Below are positions 11,188-23,355 of a DNA stretch of 64,000 bases, piece after piece (the stretch's first letter is position 1; every line of letters begins with the position of its first letter). The notes under the pieces are model-generated. The model did no database searches, had not been told where the DNA came from, and was given only the letters and a program-made list of their open reading frames with translations. The DNA comes from Viscum album (taxonomy: Eukaryota > Streptophyta > Magnoliopsida > Santalales > Viscaceae): assembly GCA_963277665.1 (NCBI GenBank), contig OY728122.1, positions 2,129,472,024 to 2,129,536,023 of the forward strand, in the 5' to 3' direction. Both the position numbers and the translations under genes were made by a program.

Positions 11188-14100
11188 AAAGGGACTCAAC
11201 CTTAAAACATATATAATCTTGAATTAAGTTAATAATTCAAATTGAGGATCTTTTCAGGTTTACAGTTTTAAGGAATTAGGCCATTACAATTTCATTTCAT
11301 TTCAAATAAAAAGTAGACACTTATAATCAGTTTCCATTTTTTTCAAAAAACAAGAACTCTTGAAAAAATATTCATGTCTAGTTACATGTTTAAGACATCG
11401 TGACTTTTCCTTGATCTCATCCTTGACCGTATTCATCATTATTTCCTGTGAAAAACATTTCGAAAACTTGGGATTAGCATACAAAGCTTAGTACGGGATA
11501 CACAAAGAAGGAAAACTGTTAGTTTTTAAAAACAACAAGTAAACTATGAATACTTTAAAATAAGTAATACTTTTCACCCTTATGAAGTACTAAATACTGT
11601 TCAATGAATAAAATATCACTTAATTACCCTTTTGTAACCAAAATATTAACCATATAATGAACACAAAACATATAATGGTACATTGGGACATAAACATACT
11701 TAAATGGAATAACCATACGGTCGACATCCACACATGTCACTAAACAAATAGCCATACGGATGACTTCCATACACACTTCATTGGAGGTTATAATGTAACC
11801 ACCCATCCTTGCTTATCACGGCACCACCCGTCATTTGGTTTATCTTGTAACCACCCGTCAAATTTCCAAGTACCATTAAAATATCATAACTAATAAAATA
11901 TTGCAAATATAAACATTTCACTAATAACATTTAGTTTGGAATCACAAGAAATAAAGTCAAGATATTGAAATAATCAATCCATTTCAAAAACAATTTTCAA
12001 TACCAAAACACCCAAAAATAGAATATGGTATTTCCTTCTCATTTTATAAAAAATTAATGCTTATAGGGGATGCCAAATAACGATTACAGCGGTGGAGAGG
12101 TCATTGTCGTCGCAATCGTTAAAAAAATTCCATTAGTTTTTTAGTAAATCGCTTTATAGAAAAATATTCTCTTTGAATGAAAGTCAATGTAAAAGGGTTT
12201 TACTATAAACTGTGTAAAAGAAGAAGCTATATATACAATAGAAATATGCCTCATTGAATGGATATTGTGATGAAGTCCCTTACCTCATGTCCGACTTTAC
12301 ACGAATGTTCTTTAATATCCTGAATAATAAACTATTGTTAATTTCTACTTTCTTAAGATCCTTTTTCAAGTTTATTTTTCCTTTTATATTGATTATTACC
12401 ATGTTATAAACATTATTTAATCATTCATGTTAATAATGGTATTTTTGTCAATATTTGGTACTTGAGGCTAAAATGAACACCTTATATTTACAAGTTATCC
12501 ATTTAGTCAATAGTCCATTATATCCAGAATGATATTAATGATTTAGATATCATATATATATCATATATATATCCATTATATGTATGTGTTTATAATAGTA
12601 TATAACATTTGGAGGTAAGAAATGAAATGCACTGTTCATTGAGACGGTAATCCGTACGTACGCATGAACGCTACTTTAATTTCTATTTCTTATTTTAATG
12701 AAATTAATACTTAATGATACATAGTTATATTATAATACCTATATAATATCATATATAATATCATTAACTCAATCCTTTATACATCCAACATATGGAATTA
12801 ACGAGTTATATCACTTTGAGGGGCGGTAGTCCGCACTTCCTCAAATGAAATTATCGTGTTTAAACATAATGGAAACCATAAAAGAATGATATGAATGAAA
12901 AATATGGAAGAATAAAGAAAACATTAACATAATATATATCATATATAAATATAGTTTCATCTTAATCTCCACCATGAGAGGCAGTAGGAGATAATTGAAC
13001 AATCATCGTTTCGTGAGGCGTTAGTTTTCCATCCACAGAAACAGTATGTTCATCACCCATTAGATTGAGGTATTTATAAGTATAGTAAAAATACATATCC
13101 TAACAACAGCCTAGTATATTTATGATACTGTTGTTGTTATAAAAGAAAGGAATAAAAAGTGTTTAGGGGTTGGATAACTAACATAAAATAAAATAAGTAA
13201 AGATAAATTGTTACCTTTAATTTGGGTAACTCAATTTGGTTTGAACAAAAATGGTTTGTTGAAGTGCCTTCTGCCTAAGGTAAGGCTTCTAGGAAGAGTA
13301 GAGTGATGTAGGGAGATTAATTGGGTAGAATTTTAACGAGCCTACTAGCTTGAGAGGTGTGAGTAATTGATTAGAAGTGGTCTCCTTTTATAAGAGAGAG
13401 GAGGGGCTCTTTGGGCATGTGTGAAAATATTATTTTATAATATAATGATATTCGGCTTATAAAGTTCCAAAAATCATTAGAGTCAAAGATAAAATGACTA
13501 ATGGTAGAAATAAAATCCTTGAATAGGAATTGGACTGTTTTTGAATAATATTTTAATCATTATAATCTTATTTATTTAAATCATTTATTAATGAGGTAAA
13601 TATTGCATCATTATTGTGTCATAAATAATTAAATTCATTTGATGTATAAAAATTATTAAACAAGTACAATGATATATGAAGTATTTTTATATTTACAATT
13701 AATATTTATAGTCAAAAAAATTACTTATATAACACCATATAAAAAATAATTTACTAAAAGATTTTTGTTTTTTTCATTTTTACCTTTACTTTAAATTAAT
13801 TAATCTAAAGTGTCATTATCATTCATAAGTGGCTCCATGGGGTCACAAATTATACCCAAGGATACCAATGTTATTCCATTACTCATAAAATAAGGTTAGG
13901 AGAAGTGTTAAGGTAATTTTGAATTATTATAATATTTTTTTTACTTTGAATTACCGTGTTTAACTTTAACCACGGTAAATTAAAGTCATAATTTACTATT
14001 CCCCAAAAATTATTTCCATCTTATTGTACCAAATTTTACAAAATAATAAAAACCATTCATGTCATATTTTATAAATTCAATTCAAAAAATTTGTAAAATT

Positions 14101-15009
14101 TCATTTAAATGAAAAAGTCAGTTTTTTTAACTACTACTAAGTGGTTTCAATAATCATAAAAAATTGACGTTTTTCATAAAAATACAAAAAATTCAGCCTA
14201 AACATTAATTGATATTCTGATTTCGAAAATTATGTTTATTTTTATAAATTCAAAAAATAAAAACGGAATTAATTAATTTTAATATTAATTCCCGTTGTTA
14301 AAACAAATTGTCTGTTTTTAAGAAACAGTAACTATCAAAAGATTGACACTTGTTTATGTCCAATTTCAAAGTGAAATCAATTACAATGAACAAAATTGGA
14401 TTTATTGGTTAAAATATATTCCAATTACACATTATAACAAATTAAAAATCAAATATATCTATATAAATAAATTATATTAAAACTCAGCTCTGAATTAAAA
14501 TACAATATTTTCACTATTCATTAAAAAATGAACTTTATCGGAAAAATTCCACAAATTTACAACAAGTAAATTTTGATGTCCCCAGTATAAATAAATATTT
14601 TATTTGGTCAAATATAATTTATTAAAGTGACCAAAACTATATTTAAATATGGTTCCCCATTAAAATGTTGTAAACCAACCTTTTAATTTAAATTATGCTT
14701 AAAATTAGATTCATTCACATTTTTAGCCTCTAAATTTATATCGGATAAATGAAAATACATTTAAAAAACATATATAACCATATTGTAGTTAGTTTTGTTC
14801 ATTACCACTAATAAAATGGCTAGCAGTTAAGTACCATTTAAAATAATAATATATTATTAGTGTGCAATGTATGATTTCAAAGAAACCCGTTGTTGCATAT
14901 CGGGTACGCTATCGAACATAACAACCCTTTTAAAGTAAAATTAATATTTAATTCACAAATATTAATAAATATAAAAATCTCTTATTCATCATTTATCTGA
15001 GATGTTACA
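11188..15009 (-). repeat. 3' LTR of element C
   Basis: 3822 bp. On the minus strand it starts TGTAACATCTCAG at 15009, and it aligns throughout with 17683-21492. It has a TATA motif at 13394-13384. A 26-bp motif containing ACCACCC is repeated about 2.5 times near 11797-11862. The LTR type is the same as that of the LARD-like units. Confidence 0.85.
13384..13394 (-). promoter_or_regulatory. LTR TATA motif, element C 3' LTR
   Basis: CTTATAAAAGG on the minus strand, identical in the partner LTR at 19877-19867. Confidence 0.5.
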
Positions 15010-15023
15010 TCCTTCCTCTATTT
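15010..15023 (-). other. Polypurine tract, element C
   Basis: Minus strand AGAGGAAGGA abuts the 3' LTR start. The next ~30 bp are recognisably shared with the internal ends of array D (34663 onward). Confidence 0.6.
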
Positions 15024-16500
15024 GGAAATTGCATCCTCGCAATTTTTATTCACTTATCAAAATAAGTGGGGGTATTTATCCCTCATAGCATTTTCATATT
15101 CCCACGTTGCCTCTTCAACCATATGGTTTTTCCACAAAACCTTTACAAGGTGAATTACCTTATTCCGCAACACTTTCACTCTACAATCAAGAATCTAGAC
15201 CGGCTGTTCCTCGTAAGAGAGATTCTCTTCCAACTGAACTACCTCTGGACTCAAAACATGAGATGGATATGGAATATACTTTATCAATTTCGAAACATGA
15301 AAAAAAATTGTGTACCGGGGATAAACATGGAGGTAAAGATACTCTATACACAATGGATCCAAATTTCTCTAGGATTTCATATGGTCCAGTGAACCTCGGA
15401 CTCTAATTTCCCTTCATTCCAAAATGCATCACACTTTTCCATGTACAAACCATGAGAAATACATGATCACATACCTCAAAAGAAATATCCTTCTTCTGAT
15501 TATCCACATAACTCCTCTGTCTGCTCTGAGCTATTCTCATGTTCTTCTTAATCAACTAAACTTTCTCTTCCATATCTTCTACCAATACTGGTCCCATAAG
15601 ATTCCTTTCACCTACTTCATCCCAAAAAACTGGAGTTCGACAACTCTTTCCACATAAAGCCTCAAATGGATCCATCTGTATAATGGAATGAAAACTGTTA
15701 TTATAAGAAAATTCAACCAAAAAAATATATTGGTCCCAACTTCTCTGGTAATCTAGTGAACATGCACGTAGCATATCCTATAAGTTCTGAATTGTAAATT
15801 TTGATTATCCATCTGATTGGGGATGAAAAGTTGTACATAAATATAATTTAGTACCCAATGACTTATGAAGGCCTTTCCAAAAGTTAGAACTAAACCTGGG
15901 ATCACAATCAGATACAATGGAGAGGGGAACTCTATAAAACCTAACTATCTCTTTAACATAAAACCGAGCAAGTTGATCTAGAGACAAAGTATCTCGAATA
16001 GGAAATAAATGAGCATATTTTGGCAATCAATCAACTATATCCCAGATTTCATTATTACCTCGAGGTGTCTTCGATAATCCCACAACATAGTCCAGGGATA
16101 TATTTTCCCATTTCCACTATGGCACTGGTAAAGGATGAAGAATCCCTTTCGTTTACTACCGCTCTGATTTAACCTACTGAAAATCTAAACACTTCACAGT
16201 AAAATAAGTAGTATCTCTTTCATTCCATCCCATCAATAATAATCTTGAAGATCTATGTGCATCTTAGTACTACCATGATGAACTAAAAATGGAGAACTAT
16301 GAGTTTCACATAACAATGCATTATTCAACTGTGAATCAAAAGGGACACATAATCTCTTCCCAAACCTGAAAACACAATCCTTATCAACTTTAAAATTGGA
16401 AAACTTACCCATATGAACCAACTCTACCTTTTTCTGTAACTCACTTCCTTCTTTTTGTGCTTTCTCAATTATGTCTGATAGTGATGATTTCACTGACACC
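15024..16500 (-). pseudogene. Element C integrase remnant
   Basis: Read on the minus strand from 16499. The zinc-binding region is seen as CETHSSPFLVHHG and neighbours (16233-16499). A DDE core follows at 15805-16200 with SLDY for the first Asp and VSDCDPRF for the second. The third catalytic position, the Glu after the PQ.DG motif, reads Lys (DG, stop, SK near 15800). The C-terminal part follows: EFSYNNS, FEALCG, VCDHVFL, then a frame-broken tail to about 15024. Several stops and frameshifts make it non-functional. The integrase would insert element cDNA into the chromosome. Confidence 0.85.
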
Positions 16501-16589
16501 TAAAAAAACAGAAACATTTCAAGCACCAACAACTTCTATGCCAAATTTCATCAAATCCAAAACCAAAGGATCTTGTTCCAAACGTAGCA

Positions 16590-16990
16590 TGGTTAAGGAG
16601 ACATTACATTTTCAACTCAAAGCATCAGCCACTTTATTTTCTTTTCCTGGATGGTAATGGATCGTGCAATAAAAATCCTTGATTTATTCCAGCCATATCC
16701 TATGTCTCATGTTCAATTAATTCTGAGTGAATATATACTTTAAAATTTTTTGGTCAGTATATATTTCACATTTTACTCCTTAGAAATGTTGCCTCCAAAT
16801 TTTTAAATCAAAAACAACAGCAGCTAATTCTAAATCATGTGTAGGATAATTTAACTCATGAGGTTTCAACTAACGTGAAGCATAAGAAATTACCTGATCA
16901 TTCTGCATAAGGACACATCCAAGTCCTTTTAACGAAGCATCATTGTAAACTCACCACTTCTGGATGGCAGTGCTACAACTTGAGCATTCA
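16590..16990 (-). pseudogene. Element C RNase H remnant
   Basis: Minus strand shows the gypsy RNase H signature in order: NDASLKGLGCVLMQ near 16960, LKPHELNYPTHDLELAAVVF near 16850, IYTDQKILKYIF near 16750, then HYPGKENKVADALS near 16630. Stops interrupt it. The domain degrades RNA in the RNA:DNA hybrid during reverse transcription. Confidence 0.8.
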
Positions 16991-17420
16991 CCAATATTCT
17001 TTTCAATTCCTGAAAAAAAAATCACAACATTCTTTTGCCCAGATGAACTTAACACCTTTTCGAGTTAACTTAGTCATTGGAATAGATAACCGTGAAAAAT
17101 TATCAACAAACCTCTGGTAATAACCTACCAAACTAAGAAAACTACTGATCTCGGTTATATTTGTGGATCTTGGCCATTCTTAAATAAATTTTGTTTTTGT
17201 AGGATCAACAGTTATGCCATTTTTTGAAACAATGTGACCATGGAAAGAAATTTTCCATAACCAAAACTCACACTTTCTGAATTTCCCAAAGAGTTTCTTT
17301 TCTTTTAAGGTTTGCAAGATAGCCCTTAAATAAATTTCATGCTCATATTTACCTTTTGAATAATCAAAAAATGTCATCAATAAAAACAACAATCATTTTT
17401 CACCAATGTCAATTGAGCCA
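16990..17420 (-). pseudogene. Element C reverse transcriptase remnant (C-terminal half)
   Basis: The catalytic VVFIDDIF motif is intact (FIDD at 17384-17373), followed by a stop and a frameshift. The frame then continues as YSKGKYEHE, KFRKCEFWL and HIVSKNGITVDPTK (17392-17180). The fingers, first catalytic Asp and everything N-terminal are absent. Sequence before FIDD (17530-17420) does not fit RT and may be the start of gag, implying one internal deletion from gag into the RT palm. Confidence 0.85.
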
Positions 17421-17663
17421 TCACTGCAACAAAATGTTGAGTTCTGATTCTGACCATCTCAGTATATTGATTTGAAATGTCATTTCCCTCTATATGCCTT
17501 CACAGAAAAGCTACTCTGTTTCCTCTAAAAAACCAGTATTAACATAGAAAAATATTAGGTGAAGTAACATGGTAATATATAAATGCTATATCATTTCAAT
17601 ATTTCCAAAAATTAATTTATGGACATTTATTTAGCAATACCCTAACTTATAAAGTTTTCTAAA

Positions 17664-17679
17664 CCAACCTATGATACCA
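17664..17679 (-). other. Primer binding site, element C
   Basis: Minus strand TGGTATCATAGGTTGG, three bases inside the 5' LTR, a degenerate form of the plant initiator tRNA-Met site TGGTATCAGAGC. The following TTTAGAAAACTTTA is shared with array D. Confidence 0.65.
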
Positions 17680-17682
17680 ACT

Positions 17683-20600
17683 ATAATTACCCTACCTTAA
17701 AACAAACATAATATTGAATTAAGTTAACAATTCACATTGAGGATCTTTTCATGTTTACATTTTTATAGAATTAGGCCATAACTATTGCCTTTCATTTCAA
17801 ATACAAAGTAGACACTTCTACTCAGTTTCCCTTTTTTTTCACAAAACATGAACTCTTGAAAAAAAAGACTCATGTATAGTTCCATGTTTAAGAAAAAATA
17901 ACATTTCCATGATCTCATCCACGAACCTATTCCACATTATGTCCTGTGAAAAACATTTCAAAAACATGGGTTTAGCGTATAAAGCTCAGTAAGGGATACA
18001 CAAAGAAGGAAAACTCTTAGTTTTTTAAAACAACAAGTAAACCATGAATACTTTGACATATGTAATACTTTTCACCTTTATGAAGTAGTAAATACTCTTC
18101 ACTAAATAAAATATCACATACTTACCATTTTGTAACCAAAATATTACCCATATAAAGAACACATAACATATAAAGGTAAATTGGGACATAAACATACTTA
18201 AATGGAATAACCATACGTTCCACTTCCACACATATCACTAAATGGAACAGCCATACGGCAGAATTCCATACCCAATGAATTAAAGGTTATAACGTAACCA
18301 CCCATCATGGTTTATCAGGGAACCACCCATCATTTGGTTTATCATCTAACCACCCATCAAATGTCCAAGTACCATTATAAAATCATAACACATAAAATAT
18401 TGAAAATATAAACATTTCACTAATAACATATAATTTTCAATCACATGAAATTATTTCAATATATTGAAATAATCAGACCATTTAAAAAAAATTCAATACC
18501 AAAACACCCAAAAAGATAATAAGGTATTTCATTTTCATTTTATAAAACATTAAGGCATATAGGGGAAGCAAAATAACGATTACGGCAGTGGAGAGGTCAT
18601 TGTCACCGCAAATGTTAAAAACATTAGATTTGTTGTTTTGTAAAACGCTTTATAGAAAATGATTCCCTTTGAATGAAAGTAAAATTCAAAGGGTTTTACT
18701 GTACACTATGTAAAATAAGAAGGTATATATATTATCGAAATATGCCTTAATGAATGGAGATTGTGATGAAGTCCCTTACCTCATGTTCGACTTGACTTGG
18801 TCGTTCTTTAATATCCTGAATATTAAACTAATGTTAATTTGTACTTGCTTAAGAACTTTTTTCATGTTTATCATTCCTTTTATATTTCTTATTACCATGT
18901 TATAAACATTATTTAATCATTTAAGTTAATAATGGTTGTTTTGTCAATATTTGGTACTTGAGTCAAAAATGAACACCTTATATTTACAAGTTCTCCATGT
19001 GGTCAATAGTCCATTATATCCAGAATGATATTCATGATTTATATATCATATATATCCAGTATATATATGTATTTATAATAGTACATATCATTTGGAGGTA
19101 ATAAATGGAATGCACCGTTCATGGAGACGGTAAGCCGTACGCATGCCTGAATGCTACTTTCATTTCTATTTCTTATTTTAATGGAATTAAAAAATAATGA
19201 TAGATAGGTATATTATAATTCCAGTATAATATCATATATAATATCATTAACTACATCCTTAATACGTCTCAAATATTTCATTATCGAGTCATGTCACTTT
19301 GAGGGGACGGTAGTCCACACTTCCTCAAATGAAATTATCGTGTTTACACATAATGGAAACCATAAAGTTATGCTATAAAAGAAAAATACAAAAGAATAAA
19401 GAAAACATAAACATAATATATATCATAAATAAATATATTTCATCTTAATGGCCACCATGAGATGCGGTTGGAGATAATCGAACAATAATCGTTTCATGAG
19501 GCGTTAGTTTTCCATCAACAGAAACAGTATGTTCTCCACCCATTAGATGGAGGTGTGTGTAAGTATAGTTCAAATACATATCATGAAAACATCATAGTAT
19601 TTTTAGGATACTGGTGTTGTTATAAAATAAAGGAATAAAAATATTTTAGGTGTTGGAGAAGTAAAATAAATGAAAAGAAGTTAAGATAAATTGTTACCTT
19701 TAATTTGGGTAACTCACTTTGTTTTGAACTAAAATGGTTTATTGAAGTTCCTTCTGCCTAAGGTAATGCTTCTAGAAGGATTATAGGGAAGTAGGGAGCT
19801 TAATTGGGTGGTGGTTGGATGAGCCAAAAGGCTAGAGAGGTGTGAGGAATTGGTTAGAAGTGGTCTCCTTTTATAAGGGAGTGGAGGGGCTCTTTAGGAA
19901 AGTGTGAAAATATTATTTTATAATATAATTATATTCGTTTTCTAAAGGAGAAAAAAACATTAGAGTCTAAGTTACAATGACTCACGGTCAAAATAATATC
20001 ATCAAAAAGAAATTAGATAGGTTTCAGATAAAATTTTAATCATTATATTCGTATTTATTTAAATCCTTTGTTAATAAGGTAAATGTTGCATCATTATTGT
20101 CTCATAAATAATTTAATTCATTTAAAGTATAAAAATTATAAAACAAATACCATGTTGTAGGAAATAGTTTTGTCTTTACAATTAGTATTTATAGTCTGAA
20201 CTATTACTTATATAACCTCATATAAAAATTAATTTTCTAAAAGTTTTTTGTTTTTTTCATTTTTGCCTTTACTTTAAATTAATTATTCTAAAGTGTCATT
20301 ATCATTCATTAGTGGATCCATGTAGTCCCAAAATCGACCCAAGGATGCCCACGGTCAGCCCATACTCATCCAATAAGGTTAGGACAAGTGTTAAGAAAAT
20401 TTTGAATTATAATAATATTCTTTTTACCATGAATTACCCTATATACCTTTAATCGGGGTAAATAAAAGTCAAAAGTTACTATTCACCAAAAATTATTTTC
20501 ATCTTATTGAACAAAATTTTACTTAATAATAACTACCATGTATGTCGGATTTTCAAAATTCAATTCACAGAATTGGTAAAAATTCATTTAAATGAAAAAT

Positions 20601-21492
20601 CCATTTCTTTACTACTACTAAGTGGTTTCACTATTCATCAAAAATTGATGTTTTTCCAAAAAATACCTAAAATTCAGCCTAAGATTTATTTGATATTCCA
20701 AATTAAAAATTGAAGTTTCTTTTCAAAAATTCAAAAAATAAAATTGGAATTAATTTATTTCAAAATTAATTCCCGTATTTAAAACAAATAGCATGTTTTT
20801 ATGAAATAATAACTATAAAAAAGTTGTCACTTATTTATGTCCAATTTCAAAGTAAATCAATTCTAATGACCAAAATTGTATTAAATGGTAAAAATATATT
20901 CTAATTACACATTAAAACCAATTAAAAATATAATCTAACTATATAAATAAATTATATTAAAATATAGTTTTGAATTAAAATACAATATTTTCACTATTCA
21001 TTAAAAATGAACTTTATAGGAAAAATTCCAAAAAATTTCACAAAGTAAATTTTGGTGTCGCCTTTCTAAATAAAGATTATATTTGGTCAAATATAATGTA
21101 TTAAAGTGACCAAATGAAGATTTAAATATGTTTCTCCATTAAAAGGTGGTAAATCGACCTTTTTATGTAAATTATGATTAAAATTAGATTCATTCACATC
21201 TAAAGCCTCTATATTTTTATTCGATAAATGTAAATACATTTAAAAAACGTGTATAATCATATTGTTGTTAGTTTATTTAATTCTCGCCAATACAACGGAT
21301 AGGATTTAACAACCATTTATAATAATTATATTATATTATTAGTGCGCAACGTAAGATTTCAAAAAAAACTCATTGTTGCGTATTGGGCATGCTATCGAAC
21401 ATAGAAACCCTTTTAATGTAAAATTAATATTTAATTCAAAAATATTAATAAATATGAAAATATCTTATTCTTCATTTACCTGGGATGTTACA
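17683..21492 (-). repeat. 5' LTR of element C
   Basis: 3810 bp, begins TGTAACATCCCAGG at 21492 on the minus strand. It aligns with 11188-15009. TATA motif at 19877-19867. ACCACCC repeats at 18293-18360, and a duplicated CCATACG-containing unit at about 18205-18270. Confidence 0.85.
19867..19877 (-). promoter_or_regulatory. LTR TATA motif, element C 5' LTR
   Basis: CTTATAAAAGG on the minus strand, in the position expected to drive element transcription toward lower coordinates. Confidence 0.5.
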
Positions 21493-22935
21493 ATTTATGT
21501 GTAATGTTTTAAAAAATAAAAATCTTATTTAGAATAAATACATCAAAATTTAATTTGGATGATTTTTTTATATTTTTCTGTTAACTATCACGTTTTGATG
21601 AATAATAAATAAATGATAAATATTAATTCAATGAAGCTTCTTTCCATCAAGTAATTTTTTTTAGTAAACTAATATTATTTTATGGTTTTAATGTTTAAAT
21701 AGAATAAAATTTTCTTATTTATTTCAATTTTGGTCCTTGGATGTAATTTCACTGTTAAATTGGATATAAATAGATGTCAATCTTTTGATAATTTTTACTT
21801 CTTAAACCCCATCCTTTTGGTTTTGAAAACAAGAAATATTTAAAATTAATATTTGAAAAGTATATTTTTTTAATATATAAAAATGGATTCTATATTTGGA
21901 ATTAGAAGGTCTAAATTTTGTAAATAATTACCTTCTGTTTTAGAACATTATGAATAGTTACTTCAATAATTATTATTTTTTACTATTGTTAAAAGGTAAA
22001 TCTAATAAATATGGGTAAAAAATATTTTTTTAATAATATAAAACTACCATATCACAGGACCTAATCGTATTGTATGAGATATTTCTAGCCTTGAGCATCT
22101 ATAGGCTGAACCTTTGGCAATTGGGATCCACTATGGAGTGAAAATGAAATTTTATAATTTTTAATTTAATGAAAAGTGAAATAAAATATAAACATGTATA
22201 TTTAAATAAAAAAAATTATTATAGGGTTTTATAACTAATATAAATGTCTATGTATAGTTATTAAAATTATAATTTTTTTCTTATATCATCGTATTTTATT
22301 TATAATTTTTATACAATAAATAAATAAATTTATTTATGACCCAATGATGATGCATTGATTGCCTTATTAATGAAAAATTAAAATAAATGTTAAAATAAAT
22401 ATTATAAATATTAATTAGATTATTTACTTTTCATACATGAATTTTAAGGATGATATTGACAGACTATATTTGATTTAATGCCTTCAGTTCAAGGTAATCA
22501 TGTTTTTATAACTCTAACAAAAAACAATTACTAAGTAGTGTCAAAATTGACAAAAATGTGTTTTTAAAATAAATACATTTTATTAAATTATATAATAGTT
22601 ATAAAAATATATGATTATTCTAAATGACCTATATAATGATTCAAATGAAATTAATTTCCCACTTTTGATTCTCATGGGATTTTATAGTAACTATAGTTAA
22701 CATATAATATGAAAATACAAGAAGACATGGTAAGAGTTAATATTTTAACTAAAGGATAAAGCTAAAAAGTAAGGTTAATTTTATTATCGAAACATTCATA
22801 AAACATTTATTTGAAATGAGTTAGACCCATACTCATTTTATATATGAATTATATCACATTGGAGATATTATAATTCTAAAATAATTTTTTAATAAAATAA
22901 TATTCCCCGACATTCTAAAACCGCCCTTCCTCCCT

Positions 22936-22946
22936 CTTATAAATGG
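22936..22946 (+). promoter_or_regulatory. LTR TATA motif, unit B 3' LTR
   Basis: CTTATAAATGG, aligned with CTTATAAAGG at 5068 in the left LTR. Confidence 0.45.
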
Positions 22947-23350
22947 CCACCACCTCTACCCACTTACACACACCTCTTAAGACCCTTGGATTTCCCAAAA
23001 TATGTTTAAATAATCTCCCAACTTCTCTAAATTCCTCCTATAAGCCTTAACTTGGGATGAAGGTAATTCAAGGATGCCTTTTTCATAATCAAGAGATGTT
23101 TCCCAATTTAAAGGTAACTTTTTCTCTCAAGTTCCATTCCATTATTTTCTTTCTTTAACCACTATACAAGTATTATAGTTTTATTACATTAAAATAATGG
23201 TATACCAAATATACTATGATTTTTTTATGATAATTATTCGAAATAAAATTATACACACATGCATCTAATTGATACGAACATTCTGATTATATGTACAACG
23301 AACTACTAGCTTACGAAATGATGATTGTCCAATTTTTTCCAACCACCACT

Positions 23351-23355
23351 CATGG
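23351..23355. repeat. Target site duplication of array D (left copy, imperfect)
   Basis: CATGG here faces AATGG at 52256-52260. Removing everything between restores alignment with the uninterrupted LTR near 5470. One mismatch suggests age. Confidence 0.5.

Larger units (their letters stand above)
11188..21492 (-). mobile_element. Element C: Ty3/gypsy LTR retrotransposon, internally deleted
   Basis: A 10.3-kb element on the minus strand, inserted in the 3' LTR of unit B. Its LTRs lie at 11188-15009 (3' LTR) and 17683-21492 (5' LTR). The primer site, the polypurine tract and part of pol are present. Gag, protease and the N-terminal half of reverse transcriptase are missing, and the surviving pol frames contain stops and frameshifts. 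The order RT, RNase H, integrase is that of Ty3/gypsy. The two LTRs are visibly diverged, so the insertion is not recent. Confidence 0.85.
21493..23355 (+). repeat. 3' LTR of unit B, part 2 of 3
   Basis: Resumes the LTR after element C and aligns with about 3600-5470 of the left LTR. TATA motif CTTATAAATGG at 22936-22946 is followed by the same C-rich leader as at 5080. It is interrupted by array D at 23355. Confidence 0.75.
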
